Source: an uncultured Bacteroidales bacterium
GTDB taxonomy: Bacteria > Bacteroidota > Bacteroidia > Bacteroidales > UBA11471
Length of the DNA: 64,000 nucleotides
NCBI GenBank assembly: GCA_944325415.1
Contig: CALUZW010000011.1
Span: 23,834 to 87,833, forward strand
Reading direction: 5' to 3'
A program made the position numbers and the translations under genes. This document shows, in pieces, positions 27,320 to 37,268 of the stretch. The notes beneath the pieces are model-generated. The model was given only the letters and a program-made list of their open reading frames with translations, was not told the DNA's origin and did no database searches. Positions within the stretch are counted from its first letter, which is position 1; every line of letters begins with the position of its first letter.

Positions 27320-28144
27320 TTAATCGATTTTTTTTAACCCTTTTTTAGGAGAATAGTCGATGGCCGACGGATTGCCTTTGTAGGAAATTTCCCCGCTGCT
27401 CGATGTGCGGGCTGTCAGTTGGCCCGATACGTGGCAACTGATGTCGCCGGCCGAGCTGGCGGTTGCATCTACGTCGACGGCTTCCATCTTCTTCGCGTTT
27501 ATGTCGCCGGCACTCGATGTCTTGTAAATTGCCTTTTCGCACCGGCCCGAGAGTTCGATGTCGCCGCCGGAACTGGTCTTGGCCTCGATATGGGTGCAGG
27601 TAATCTCTTTCAGTTGGATATCCCCTGCCGAGCTGGCGTCGATATACAGGTCGGTGCAGGCGATGCCTTCGCCCTTGATGTCGCCAGCGCTGCTGGCTTT
27701 TATTTCTACTTTACCGGTGGTGGTCAGTCCGTTTTTCAGAACGATGTCGCCCGCGCTCGATGATTGGAAGCGTTGCACGGCGGGAGCCGATACGCGTACT
27801 ACTTTTTGACATCTCCCTTTTATGCGGGTATGGCGTTCTACCCCTATGACCAGTGTTTCATCTTTTACCTTGACGGTGATGTGGTCGATGATGTTGTCGG
27901 GAGCATAGACCTCGACCGTGGGTTCTCCTTCGGTCTGGGTGTAGACGACGTCTATTGCCGAACTGGCCTTTATGGCATTGAACTCTTCGACGGCAACGTT
28001 TTTTGTCTTGTAGGTTTTACTGGCTTTTATTGCCGTGTCGGCACTCTTGTCGTTGTTGCACGACGAGGCTATAATGGTGATGCACGATGTGTTGGCAAAT
28101 AGCAGCATGGTTGTGAGTGCCAGTGCGATAGCAGTCTTTTTCAT
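27320..28144 (-). CDS. DUF2807 (head GIN domain) beta-helix protein
   Basis: 274 residues: N-terminal signal segment, with cysteines at TSC and SSC either of which could be a lipid-attachment site, followed by the DUF2807 domain (VEEFNAIKASSAIDVVYTQ). The core is a repeat: SSAGDI or SSSGDI/SSGGDI recurs six or seven times about every 19-20 residues between 128 and 260, the pattern of a right-handed parallel beta helix with one repeat per turn. The family is annotated as putative auto-transporter adhesin, but function is not established. It ends KKGLKKID. Confidence 0.8.
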   Translation of the reverse strand: MKKTAIALALTTMLLFANTSCITIIASSCNNDKSADTAIKASKTYKTKNVAVEEFNAIKASSAIDVVYTQTEGEPTVEVYAPDNIIDHITVKVKDETLVIGVERHTRIKGRCQKVVRVSAPAVQRFQSSSAGDIVLKNGLTTTGKVEIKASSAGDIKGEGIACTDLYIDASSAGDIQLKEITCTHIEAKTSSGGDIELSGRCEKAIYKTSSAGDINAKKMEAVDVDATASSAGDISCHVSGQLTARTSSSGEISYKGNPSAIDYSPKKGLKKID

Positions 28145-28456
28145 GGGGTGATAAGTTGTAATGGAACAAATTAAAATCTTTTTTATGATTTAGACGAAGG
28201 CGCGCATCAAAAAGTTTCGGTGTCGGTTCAATTTTTTTGAAGAAATTATGGGGTCGTGTATTTATATACGAGTGCTTTTATTTCGTTTCATCGTTGTATT
28301 TATCGGCACAGCCCTACTCTTATATGAGAATAGGGCTGTGCGATATTACGTGCAGCATGAATTCCGTGTCGGTTTTCCCGCTGATAACGATACGCATTGG
28401 TGTGAGTATCCGATAACAAGGCAGACTGGTGACGTCTTGTTTTCTCCCCGGCCTGA
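28145..28456. other. 312-nt intergenic region with hairpin
   Basis: Between the DUF2807 gene and the end of the arabinofuranosidase gene, both minus strand. It contains a stem CACAGCCCTA (28307-28316) / TAGGGCTGTG (28331-28340), a probable terminator for the arabinofuranosidase, though without a strong T run. A 78-codon plus-strand frame here has no recognisable features and is not called. Confidence 0.55.
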
Positions 28457-30805
28457 TTATCGGGTGGTAAGGCGTATTTCGTAGATATGGGGGGTAACTT
28501 TCTGCACTCCTTTGCTTATCGTTATCGTCAATACTTCTTCACCACGAAGCGTTTGCGGAATTTCAATTTCGGCCACAGCCGTGTCCGACAGGTGGCTGTC
28601 GGTGAGCCTTCCCACCTCTTGTCCGTTTATTTCGATACGGGCATCTCTTCTGAACTCCGGAAGATAGGTGATATGAAGTCGGCTTGCTGCCCCTTCTCTT
28701 GTCTTCATGCGGTAGCTGAACCACCCGTTTGCCTCGCGCCAGTGACGCCCCTCATCGTCGCCGGTACGCGACTGTCTGGCCTGGACGGCATGGTCGCTCT
28801 CGGGTTGTTGCTCACCGCACACCACCATATCGGTGGTGATGGCATCAAGGGCCGAGCGCCGGGCTTCGTCGGCAGACAGTTTTTGGGTGCGGCTGAGTAA
28901 TTCGGTTTCGGAAATCAAGGGCCAGTAAATCATATACCGACACTCGTAGAGACGATAGAAGGGTTGTAGTACCATTCCCTCATAGCGTTGTGGATATACA
29001 TCGTGCAGTTTGAAGGTGAGGGGGCTGCCCTCGACCTTTTCGAGATGCGAGAGCAGGGTTGCTTCTTCGCTTACCACGACAGGCATTTCTTGCAGGGGTA
29101 GCCGTTTCCCGGCGGCTATGTGCCCGCCACGGCTGTCGTCGGCAAAGAGGCCGGTTTGTTCCTGCTTGCCCATCTGTGCCGCCAGTACCACGGGACCGTA
29201 AAGGAACGAGTAGTTGGCCGAGCCGTCGGGCAGTGCCACGGCTTGCAGGTGCATGGGCAGGCGCAACCGGGCCTTGTCGCCTTGCGACCAGCTGCGCGTG
29301 AGTGTGATGTATCCGTCGACAACCTCAACAGGTTGCGGTGTGCCGTTTACCGACAGCTCCACCTCTTTTTTATTGGCCCACTCGGGAAGACGGAGTCGGA
29401 GGGTGAAACTCCGCCGTCCTTTTTGCCGGCGAATGACGAAACTTGTCTCTTCCGCTTCGGGAAAGACTGTCTGTTGCTCGATTTCACTTTTACCCCATTG
29501 AAGGACCGACGGTATGAAAAGGTTGACATAGAGTGTGTCGTCGCTGTGTCCGTAAATCATCTCGCCGTAGCGGGCGTGGTTTTCGAGTCCCGACCCTACG
29601 CAGCACCAGAAGCAGGTCTGCGGTTGGGAGTAGACCCGGTAGTGTCCCGGATGCATGGGGGTGAAGTATACAAACCCTCCCTGCACGGGGTTTACCGTCG
29701 AGAGTATATGGTTGTAGAGTGCCCGTTCGTAGTAGTCGATGTAATGCGGGTTACCGCTGGTCTCGTAGAGCATCTTGGTGAGCCGCAGCATGTTGTAGGT
29801 GTTGCAGGTCTCAGGGCCTTGTTCGTTGTGGAGCATACTGCTGAAATCGTCGGTCGGGTTGAAATGTTCTCTGACGCTGTTGCCTCCGATGGAGATGGTA
29901 CGGTTCTCGACGACACTCTTCCAGAAGTAGGCGGCAGCTTCGCTCCACAAGGCATCATCTCCCACGTCGGCTATTCGCTTGAAACCGATGACTTTCGGTA
30001 TCTGTGTGTTGGCGTGCATACCCGTGAGGCAATCTTCGTGCCGCAGCAGCGGTTGCAGTATCTCCTGGTGGGAGAAGCGGCGGGCCAGTTGCAGGTATTT
30101 TTCATCGCCTGTTATGGCCGCTACGTCGGCGAATATCTCGTTCAGGCCGCCGTGTTCGCTGGTAAGCATCTCCTGTATCTGGTCGTCGTTCAGTTGCGAC
30201 ACGAGGCCGAGCCACCAGTCGGTGAGCCTTATCAACATGGTTTTGGCCTGCCGGCTGCCGGTTTGCAGGTAGGCGTCGCGCAGACCGGCAAAGGTCTTGT
30301 GTATGTTGTAGAGAGGAACCCATTTACCGTTGAGGTCGAAACGCCCGGCGCGAATGTCGCCGCGGGCTATCTCTTCCCACATGGCCCGTCCGCCGGGTAC
30401 GCCGCACAGATAGCCGTCGCCGGCAGCCTCTTGGCAGGCTTGCAGTTCGTCGAGCATATAGTCGAGCCGGGTTTTGATTTCACTGTTCCCGGTGGCCGCA
30501 TACATATAGGAGAGGGCCGACAGGTAGTGCCCGCCTATATGGCCGTCGAGTCCGCTGTTTTCCCAGTTTCCGTAGTTGGGAGCTTTGGGTGTCAGTCCCG
30601 CTTCTTTGCGGTAAGGTGCCAGCAGCCGGTCGGGGTTGAGCCCAAGCAGGTAACAGATGTCCATTTCCTGGGCGTGTTTGAAAGGACTGTCGGTAAGGCG
30701 CACCTGACTGACGGGAAAAGATTCTATGCGTGTATCGGTTTGGGCGATGGCCTGTGTTGCCGACAGAGCCAGTATGCCGAGAAAAAGGGCTTTGTAGATT
30801 TTCAT
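28457..30805 (-). CDS. Beta-L-arabinofuranosidase, GH127/GH146 family
   Basis: Removes beta-linked L-arabinofuranose from arabinan, pectin side chains or plant glycoproteins. The start is the ATG at 30805, giving a clean signal peptide (MKIYKALFLGILALSATQAIAQ in two parts: MKIYKALFLG, ILALSATQAIAQ) and 782 residues; the frame extends 13 codons further without signal character. The (alpha/alpha)6 catalytic domain carries the zinc-site signatures GPETCNTYN (Glu332, Cys334) and CFWCCVGSG (Cys401/402), equivalent to the Glu and Cys ligands and the Cys nucleophile of HypBA1. Beta-sandwich domains follow. A -7 box lies 51 nt upstream. Confidence 0.92.
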   Translation of the reverse strand: MKIYKALFLGILALSATQAIAQTDTRIESFPVSQVRLTDSPFKHAQEMDICYLLGLNPDRLLAPYRKEAGLTPKAPNYGNWENSGLDGHIGGHYLSALSYMYAATGNSEIKTRLDYMLDELQACQEAAGDGYLCGVPGGRAMWEEIARGDIRAGRFDLNGKWVPLYNIHKTFAGLRDAYLQTGSRQAKTMLIRLTDWWLGLVSQLNDDQIQEMLTSEHGGLNEIFADVAAITGDEKYLQLARRFSHQEILQPLLRHEDCLTGMHANTQIPKVIGFKRIADVGDDALWSEAAAYFWKSVVENRTISIGGNSVREHFNPTDDFSSMLHNEQGPETCNTYNMLRLTKMLYETSGNPHYIDYYERALYNHILSTVNPVQGGFVYFTPMHPGHYRVYSQPQTCFWCCVGSGLENHARYGEMIYGHSDDTLYVNLFIPSVLQWGKSEIEQQTVFPEAEETSFVIRRQKGRRSFTLRLRLPEWANKKEVELSVNGTPQPVEVVDGYITLTRSWSQGDKARLRLPMHLQAVALPDGSANYSFLYGPVVLAAQMGKQEQTGLFADDSRGGHIAAGKRLPLQEMPVVVSEEATLLSHLEKVEGSPLTFKLHDVYPQRYEGMVLQPFYRLYECRYMIYWPLISETELLSRTQKLSADEARRSALDAITTDMVVCGEQQPESDHAVQARQSRTGDDEGRHWREANGWFSYRMKTREGAASRLHITYLPEFRRDARIEINGQEVGRLTDSHLSDTAVAEIEIPQTLRGEEVLTITISKGVQKVTPHIYEIRLTTR

Positions 30806-30855
30806 GTTTTTCAGGTTGTCAGTGGAAATATGTGGGCGACTCATGTCGTCTGGGA

Positions 30856-30863
30856 CAAATGTA
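30856..30863 (-). promoter_or_regulatory. -7 box for the beta-L-arabinofuranosidase
   Basis: On the minus strand this reads TACATTTG (TAnnTTTG), 50 nt before the chosen ATG. No clear -33 TTTG is seen. Confidence 0.45.
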
Positions 30864-30960
30864 ACTATATAATTGTGCTTGCAGGCAGATTTTTTATGTT
30901 TAAAAGGTGGACTTTCGGGAATTTCGTCTCTTTTCTTTTCCCTTTAATCTCTTTCCGGCA

Positions 30961-30993
30961 AAAAAAAGGCAGCCCGCTGTATGGCGGGCTGCC
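30961..30993 (-). terminator. Terminator of the glmS-carB unit
   Basis: 10-bp perfect stem GGCAGCCCGC / GCGGGCTGCC with a 6-nt loop; on the minus strand it is followed by seven T. It lies 28 nt past the carB stop codon. Confidence 0.9.
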
Positions 30994-31021
30994 CGGTATG
31001 GAATAGGTAGGAACTACGTTA

Positions 31022-34000
31022 TCAATACTCCTCCCACGATTTGATTTCGAGCGTATCGAGGTCTATTTCGCAGAAAGCCGAGATGAATGCCGAGGCCAGA
31101 CGCGAGTTGGTGATGAGGGGTATGTTGAGATCGATGGCAGCCCGACGTATCTTGTAGCCGTTGTCGAGTTCTCCCACGGTCAGGTTCTTGGGAATGTTCA
31201 CCACGAGGTCAATCTCTTTTTTGTGCAGGAGGTCAAGTGCTTGCGGGGCACCCTCTTCGCCGGGCCATGCCACGAGGGTCGAGGGAATACCGTTGCTGGC
31301 GAGCATCTTGTGGGTACCGCCGGTGGCATAGAGCTTATACCCTTTCTCATGCAGTTTCTCGGCGGCGGCAAGCATGTCGATTTTCTGCTTGGCCGTACCG
31401 GTCGAGAGCAGTATGCCCTTGTTCTTGTCGGGTATGCGCTGGCCTACCGAAATCATGGCTTTGAGTATGGCACAGTCGGTATCGTTGCCCAGGCAGCCCA
31501 CTTCGCCGGTCGAGACCATATCGACGCCCAGTACGGGGTCGGCCTTTTGCAGTCGCGAGAAGGAGAATTGAGAGGCTTTGATACCCACATAGTCGATGTC
31601 GAAGAGCGTGTGGTGAGGTTTCTCTACCGGCAGACCGAGCATGATGCGGGTGGCCAGGTCGATAAAGTTGATTTTCAAAACCTTGCTGATGAAGGGGAAA
31701 CTGCGCGATGCCCGCAGGTTACACTCGATTACCTTGATGGCGTTCTCCTTGGCGAGGAACTGTATGTTGAAGGGTCCCGAGATGTTCAACTCCTTGGCGA
31801 TGAGTTTCGAGATGCGTTTTACGCGGCGAATGGTCTCCATGTAGAGCTTTTGGGGCGGGAACTGTATGGTGGCGTCGCCCGAGTGTACACCGGCAAACTC
31901 GATGTGTTCCGAGATGGCGTAGGCGATGATTTCGCCCTTGTCGGCCACGGCGTCCATCTCCACCTCTTTGGCGTGTTCGATAAATTGCGAAACGACTACG
32001 GGGTGTTTTTTCGACACGTTGGCGGCCAGTTCGAGGAAGCGCACCAGCTCGTCGTGGTTGGAGCATACGTTCATGGCTGCACCCGAGAGTACATAGGAGG
32101 GGCGCACCAGTACGGGGAATCCCACCTCTTCGATAAACTCGTTGATGTCGTCCATCGAGGTGAGCTCGCGCCAGGCCGGCTGGTCGATGCCGAGGCGGTC
32201 GCACATGGCCGAGAACTTGTTGCGGTCTTCGGCGTTGTCGATGCTCTTGGCCGAGGTGCCGAGAATATTCACTCCCTGGTCGGCCAGTTTCAGGGCGAGG
32301 TTGTTGGGTATCTGTCCGCCGGTCGAGACGATGACACCGTGCGGGTTTTCGAGGTCGAGAATGTCGAGTACCCGTTCGAAGGTGAGTTCGTCGAAGTAGA
32401 GGCGGTCGCACATGTCATAGTCGGTCGATACCGTTTCGGGATTGTAGTTAATCATCACGCTGCGGTACCCCTCTTTGCGAATGGTGTTGAGGGCGTTTAC
32501 GCCGCACCAGTCAAACTCTACCGAGCTGCCTATGCGGTATGCACCCGAGCCGAGTACCACAACCGAGCGGTGGTCGCCGAGATAGTGCACGTCGTTTTCG
32601 GTGCCGCTGTATGTGAGGTAGAGGTAGTTGGTCTGAGCCGGATATTCGGCGGCGAGGGTGTCGATTTGTTTCACCACCGGAACGACGCCGTGGCTCTTGC
32701 GGAAGAGGCGCACCCGCAGAATGTTGGCATCCATGTCGCCCCCTTTCAGTACGGCGCGGGCTATCTGGAAGTCGGAGAATCCTTCGCGTTTGGCCTGTTT
32801 CAGCAGGTCGAGAGGCAGGGCTTCGAGCTGGTTGTATTTTTCCAGTTCATCGGCTGTACGCACGATGTTGTGCAGCTTGTCGAGGAACCAGCGGTCGATG
32901 CGGGTGAGTTCGTGTATTTGGTCGACGGTGTAGCCGGCACGCATGGCCTTGCTGATGACGAAGATGCGTTTGTCGGTAGGCTCGTGCAGGGCCTTGTCGA
33001 TGTTGTCGATGACCAGTTCCTTGTTCTCGACGAAACCGTGCATGCCCTGGCCTATCATGCGCAGACCCTTCTGTATGGCCTCTTCAAAGGTACGGCCTAT
33101 GGCCATGACTTCGCCCACCGACTTCATGCTGCTGCCCAGTTCGCGCGATACGCCGTGGAATTTGCCCAGGTCCCAGCGCGGAATTTTGCACACGACATAG
33201 TCGAGAGCCGGCTCGAAGAAGGCCGACGTCGTCTGGGTAACCGAGTTTTTCAGGTCGAAGAGTCCGTAGCCGAGACCCAATTTGGCGGCAACAAACGCCA
33301 GCGGGTAGCCGGTGGCTTTCGAAGCGAGGGCCGAGGAGCGGCTCAGACGGGCGTTGACCTCGATGACGCGGTAGTCTTCCGATTCGGGGTCGAAGGCATA
33401 CTGCACGTTGCACTCGCCCACGATGCCTATGTGGCGTATGATGCGAATGGCCAGTTCGCGCAGTTTGTGATATTCGCTGTTGGTGAGGGTCTGCGACGGG
33501 GCAATGACGATACTCTCGCCGGTGTGGATACCCAGCGGGTCGAAGTTCTCCATGTTGCACACCGTGATGCAGTTGTCGAAGCGGTCGCGCACCACTTCAT
33601 ATTCGATTTCTTTCCAGCCTTTGAGCGACTTCTCTACCAGCACTTGCGGGGAGAAGGAGAAGGCTTTCTCTACCAGACGGTCGAGCTCCTCTTCGTTGTC
33701 GCAGAAGCCGCTGCCCAGTCCACCCAGCGCATAGGCGGCGCGTATGATGACGGGGTAGCCCAGCCGTGCGGCGGCCGCGCGGGCGTCGGCGATGTTTTCT
33801 ACGGCCTCGCTCTTGATGGTTTTCACGTTTATCTCGTCGAGCTTCTTGACAAAGAGTTCGCGGTCTTCGGTATCCATGATGGCTTGTACCGGCGTACCCA
33901 GCACCTGTACGTTGTAGCGTTCGAGTATGCCGCTTTGGTAGAGGGCTACACCGCAGTTGAGGGCCGTCTGTCCGCCGAAGGAGAGCAGAATGCCTTGCGG

Positions 34001-34240
34001 GCGCTCCTTGGCGATGACCTTTTCTACGAAGAAGGGGGTTACGGGGAGGAAGTAGATGTGGTCGGCCACCCCTTCGGAGGTTTGTACCGTGGCGATGTTG
34101 GGGTTGATGAGTACGGTCTCGATGCCCTCTTCGCGCAGCGCTTTGAGGGCTTGCGAACCCGAATAGTCGAACTCTCCGGCTTCACCTATTTTCAAGGCTC
34201 CTGAGCCTAATAACAAAACTTTCTTGATGGTTGTATCCAT
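31022..34240 (-). CDS. carB: Carbamoyl-phosphate synthase large subunit
   Basis: Makes carbamoyl phosphate from bicarbonate, ATP and ammonia supplied by CarA, for arginine and pyrimidine synthesis. 1072 residues, the full family length: two ATP-grasp halves (first with VLLLGSGALKIGEAGEFDYSG, second with VVVLGSGAYRIGSSVEFDWCG) and a C-terminal MGS-like allosteric domain (ILLSTGTAKQK, YATGGTHKML). carA ends 12 nt upstream. A reading frame of 993 codons on the opposite strand is an antisense shadow. Confidence 0.98.
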   Translation of the reverse strand: MDTTIKKVLLLGSGALKIGEAGEFDYSGSQALKALREEGIETVLINPNIATVQTSEGVADHIYFLPVTPFFVEKVIAKERPQGILLSFGGQTALNCGVALYQSGILERYNVQVLGTPVQAIMDTEDRELFVKKLDEINVKTIKSEAVENIADARAAAARLGYPVIIRAAYALGGLGSGFCDNEEELDRLVEKAFSFSPQVLVEKSLKGWKEIEYEVVRDRFDNCITVCNMENFDPLGIHTGESIVIAPSQTLTNSEYHKLRELAIRIIRHIGIVGECNVQYAFDPESEDYRVIEVNARLSRSSALASKATGYPLAFVAAKLGLGYGLFDLKNSVTQTTSAFFEPALDYVVCKIPRWDLGKFHGVSRELGSSMKSVGEVMAIGRTFEEAIQKGLRMIGQGMHGFVENKELVIDNIDKALHEPTDKRIFVISKAMRAGYTVDQIHELTRIDRWFLDKLHNIVRTADELEKYNQLEALPLDLLKQAKREGFSDFQIARAVLKGGDMDANILRVRLFRKSHGVVPVVKQIDTLAAEYPAQTNYLYLTYSGTENDVHYLGDHRSVVVLGSGAYRIGSSVEFDWCGVNALNTIRKEGYRSVMINYNPETVSTDYDMCDRLYFDELTFERVLDILDLENPHGVIVSTGGQIPNNLALKLADQGVNILGTSAKSIDNAEDRNKFSAMCDRLGIDQPAWRELTSMDDINEFIEEVGFPVLVRPSYVLSGAAMNVCSNHDELVRFLELAANVSKKHPVVVSQFIEHAKEVEMDAVADKGEIIAYAISEHIEFAGVHSGDATIQFPPQKLYMETIRRVKRISKLIAKELNISGPFNIQFLAKENAIKVIECNLRASRSFPFISKVLKINFIDLATRIMLGLPVEKPHHTLFDIDYVGIKASQFSFSRLQKADPVLGVDMVSTGEVGCLGNDTDCAILKAMISVGQRIPDKNKGILLSTGTAKQKIDMLAAAEKLHEKGYKLYATGGTHKMLASNGIPSTLVAWPGEEGAPQALDLLHKKEIDLVVNIPKNLTVGELDNGYKIRRAAIDLNIPLITNSRLASAFISAFCEIDLDTLEIKSWEEY

Positions 34241-34252
34241 AGGGGCGTGGCT

Positions 34253-35326
34253 TTAAATCTTGTCAATAAATGTGTCGAACAGAAATTCGGTGTCGGTGGG
34301 ACCGCTGGCGGCTTCGGGGTGGAACTGGGCCGAGAAGAAGGGCAGACGTTTGTGGCGTATACCTTCGTTGGTACCGTCGTTCATATTCAGGAAAAGCGGT
34401 TCCCAATCGTCGCCCAGTGTGTTGTTGTCGACGGCGTATCCGTGGTTCTGCGAGGTGATGAAGCATTTGTTGGTGCCTACCATGCGCACGGGTTGGTTGT
34501 GGCTGCGATGTCCGTATTTGAGTTTGAACGTTTTTGCACCGCCGGCTTTGGCCAGGAGCTGGTTGCCCATGCAGATGCCGAAGATGGGTTTCTCTTTCTT
34601 CATCGCTTCACGGATATGCCCTACGGTGATGTCGCACATATCGGGGTCGCCGGGACCGTTTGAGATGAAGAGCCCGTCGTATTCGATGGTGTTGAAGTCA
34701 TAGTCCCAAGGCACCCGTATTACGGTAACGTCGCGTTTGAGCAGGCAGCGAATGATGTTGTGCTTCACGCCGCAGTCGACGAGTACGACCCGTTTCTTTC
34801 CGGTACCGTAGGTGATGACTTCGCGGCAGCTCACACGAGCTACCTGATTGATGAGGTTGGGGTCGACAAAGTCGATTTCGTTTTCGTTCTCAAAAACGAT
34901 TTTGCCTTTCATGCTCCCTTTTTCGCGGAGCAGTTTGGTGAGTGCGCGCGTGTCGATGCCGGTGATACCTGCAATTTTTTCTTTTTTCAGCCATTCGCCC
35001 AGGCTCTCTACGGCATTCCAGTGGCTGTAATTTTCGGAGTAGTCCGATACGATGATGGCTTCGGCATGAATCTTTTCCGATTCGAGGAATGTCGATAAAC
35101 CGTTGGCTTCAAACGTTTGACTGGGTACGCCGTAGTTACCTACCAGCGGGTAGGTGAGTACCATCATCTGGCCCGAGTAGGAGGGGTCGGTGAGGCTTTC
35201 GGGGTATCCGGTCATGGCCGTGTTGAAGACTACCTCTCCGGCCACGGGCTTGTCATAGCCGAACGAGTACCCGCTGAAACGGCTTCCGTCGTCGAGAATC
35301 AATTGAACTTCTTTTCTTGCTTGCAT
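34253..35326 (-). CDS. carA: Carbamoyl-phosphate synthase small subunit
   Basis: Class I glutamine amidotransferase subunit that feeds ammonia to CarB. 357 residues: an N-terminal CarA domain (FNTAMTGYPESLTDPSY) and a C-terminal GATase1 domain with Cys252 in FGICMGNQ and His336/Glu338 in QFHPEAASGP. Short spacing (10 nt from the PurF-like gene, 12 nt to carB) indicates one transcript. Confidence 0.98.
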   Translation of the reverse strand: MQARKEVQLILDDGSRFSGYSFGYDKPVAGEVVFNTAMTGYPESLTDPSYSGQMMVLTYPLVGNYGVPSQTFEANGLSTFLESEKIHAEAIIVSDYSENYSHWNAVESLGEWLKKEKIAGITGIDTRALTKLLREKGSMKGKIVFENENEIDFVDPNLINQVARVSCREVITYGTGKKRVVLVDCGVKHNIIRCLLKRDVTVIRVPWDYDFNTIEYDGLFISNGPGDPDMCDITVGHIREAMKKEKPIFGICMGNQLLAKAGGAKTFKLKYGHRSHNQPVRMVGTNKCFITSQNHGYAVDNNTLGDDWEPLFLNMNDGTNEGIRHKRLPFFSAQFHPEAASGPTDTEFLFDTFIDKI

Positions 35327-35336
35327 TGTCGTGCGC

Positions 35337-37232
35337 TTAGTTTTTGTGGGGTAATATCTCTTTTTCTATATAATTGATGTAGGCTTCGTTTACCAGTTTG
35401 GTGCCGCCGGGCGTGGGATAGTTGCCCGAGAAATACCAGTCGCCGGTGTGGTTGGGACAAGCTGCGCGCAGTCCTTCTCGGGTTTGGTACACGATTTGCA
35501 CTTCGGCCTGTGTTCCGGCGGGCGTGAGCAACTCAGCAATCTTGGCCGAAATCTCTTCGTCGGTGAAGGGGGCATAAATCTCCTTCACGAGGTTCTCCAT
35601 TTTTTCTTTGGGAAGAGTGCGTTGAGCCAGAGAGCGGTGGTAAACATCGAGTATGCGGTCGTCCATCTGGCGTTCCCGTAGCAGTGCAATGGCGGCTTTG
35701 AAGGCGATGAATTCGTCCATGCGTGCCATGTCGATGCCGTAATAGTCGGGGTATCGCACTTGTGGCGACGAGGATACGATGACAATTTTCTTCGGGTGCA
35801 GACGGTCGAGTATGCCGATAATACTCTGTTTCAGGGTCGTTCCCCGCACAATGCTGTCGTCGATGGCTACCAGGTTGTCGACATGCGGCGTGAGGCTGCC
35901 GTAGGTGATGTCGTAGACGTGCGCGGCGAGGTCGTTGCGCGTGTTGCCCTCGGCAATGAAGGTGCGCAACTTTATGTCTTTGATAACGACCTTCTCGGAG
36001 CGTACACGCATGGAGAGTATGCGTTCCAGCTCTTCTCTTGTAACGTTGGGGTGGGAGAGTATGTAGTCGGTTTTCAACTGGTTGAGGTATTCTTCAAACC
36101 CTTCCATCATACCGAAGAATGCTACTTCGGCCGTGTTGGGAATGAAAGAAAAGACCGTGTGCTCAATGTCGTTATTGACAGCTTTGAGCAACGGTCCCAC
36201 CAGATTTTTTCCTAACTGTTTGCGTTCTTGATAAATATCCTTGTCCGAACCCCGGGAGAAATAGATGCGCTCGAACGAACAGGCTTTTTTCTCGCGGGGA
36301 GCGTTGATTGGTTCGGTGCGGTACTCTCCGTGTTTATTGATGAGCAGGGCCTGGCCGGGCTGCAATTCGTGAATGGCGTCGGCCGAGAGGTTAAACGTAG
36401 TCTGTATGACGGGGCGTTCCGAGGCCACGACGACCACTTCGTCGTCGGCATACCAGAAGGCCGGCCGCAATCCCCACGGATCGCGTATCGAGAACATCTC
36501 GCCGCTGCCGGTGACACCGCAGATGACATATCCGCCGTCCCACATGGGGCTGGTGCGGCGCAAGACGTTGGCCATGTCGATGTGGTCTTCAATGGCGCGG
36601 GTGAGCTCGATGCCGTCGAGACCCGAGGCTTTCAGACGGTCATACATCTTGTCGGCTTCGCGGTCGAGGCGGTGTCCTATCTGTTCGAGCATGATGTAGG
36701 TGTCGGCATACTGGCGGGGGTGCTGTCCCTGTCCGGTGATTTCGGCAAAAATCTCATCGACGTTGGTCAGATTGAAGTTGCCGCAAAGACTCAGGTTCTT
36801 GACACGCCAGTTGTCGCGGCGCAGAAACGGGTGTACATACGACAGGCCCGACTTGCCGGTTGTGCTGTATCGCAGATGACCCATGTACAATTCTCCGGCA
36901 AAGGGTATATAACGTTGGGCGTAGTCGGCATTGTCGAGCAGGCTTTTGTCGGAGGTCGATGCAGCTATGTTACGGTGTACGGCTTCGAAGATTTCGGTAA
37001 TGGCTCCCGTGCCCAATGCCCGTTCACGGAACATATACTCTTCGCCCGGTTGCGATAACATTTTTACACAAGCAAGTCCCGCTCCCTCCTGCCCGCGGTT
37101 GTGCTGTTTTTCCATGAGGAGGTAGAGCTTGTTGAGGCCATACATCCATGTGCCGTATTTTTCTTTGTAGTACGATAGCGGTCGCAACAGCCTTATCATT
37201 GCTACGCCGCATTCGTGTTTGAGGGGTTCCAT
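35337..37232 (-). CDS. PurF-like class II glutamine amidotransferase/phosphoribosyltransferase
   Basis: 631 residues, about 130-160 longer than true PurF. The N-terminal Ntn glutaminase domain would need removal of a seven-residue propeptide (MEPLKHE) to free Cys8 (CGVAMIR). Typical glutaminase motifs are NRGQEGAG (45-52), GHLRYSTTG (118-126) and CGNFNLTN (150-157). A phosphoribosyltransferase domain has the PRPP loop VAIDDSIVRGTT (455-466). It is the Bacteroidetes paralogue found with glmS and carAB; whether it makes phosphoribosylamine or serves another reaction is not established. Confidence 0.85.
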   Translation of the reverse strand: MEPLKHECGVAMIRLLRPLSYYKEKYGTWMYGLNKLYLLMEKQHNRGQEGAGLACVKMLSQPGEEYMFRERALGTGAITEIFEAVHRNIAASTSDKSLLDNADYAQRYIPFAGELYMGHLRYSTTGKSGLSYVHPFLRRDNWRVKNLSLCGNFNLTNVDEIFAEITGQGQHPRQYADTYIMLEQIGHRLDREADKMYDRLKASGLDGIELTRAIEDHIDMANVLRRTSPMWDGGYVICGVTGSGEMFSIRDPWGLRPAFWYADDEVVVVASERPVIQTTFNLSADAIHELQPGQALLINKHGEYRTEPINAPREKKACSFERIYFSRGSDKDIYQERKQLGKNLVGPLLKAVNNDIEHTVFSFIPNTAEVAFFGMMEGFEEYLNQLKTDYILSHPNVTREELERILSMRVRSEKVVIKDIKLRTFIAEGNTRNDLAAHVYDITYGSLTPHVDNLVAIDDSIVRGTTLKQSIIGILDRLHPKKIVIVSSSPQVRYPDYYGIDMARMDEFIAFKAAIALLRERQMDDRILDVYHRSLAQRTLPKEKMENLVKEIYAPFTDEEISAKIAELLTPAGTQAEVQIVYQTREGLRAACPNHTGDWYFSGNYPTPGGTKLVNEAYINYIEKEILPHKN

Positions 37233-37268
37233 ATCGTTTATAACCTATAAATGTACAATCTTTCTTTT

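Noticed and set aside
28248..28484. 78-codon plus-strand frame in the DUF2807/GH127 gap
   Set aside because: Overlaps a probable terminator hairpin and the 3' end of the GH127/146 gene; no promoter or recognisable domain.
29120..31006. 628-codon plus-strand frame
   Set aside because: Antisense to the GH127/146 gene, which has catalytic motifs and a signal peptide.
31223..34204. 993-codon open frame on the plus strand
   Set aside because: It is exactly antisense to carB, whose protein is full-length and conserved. The antisense translation has no recognisable domain and is explained by the codon bias (many TCG/GAC/GTC codons leave the complementary frame open).
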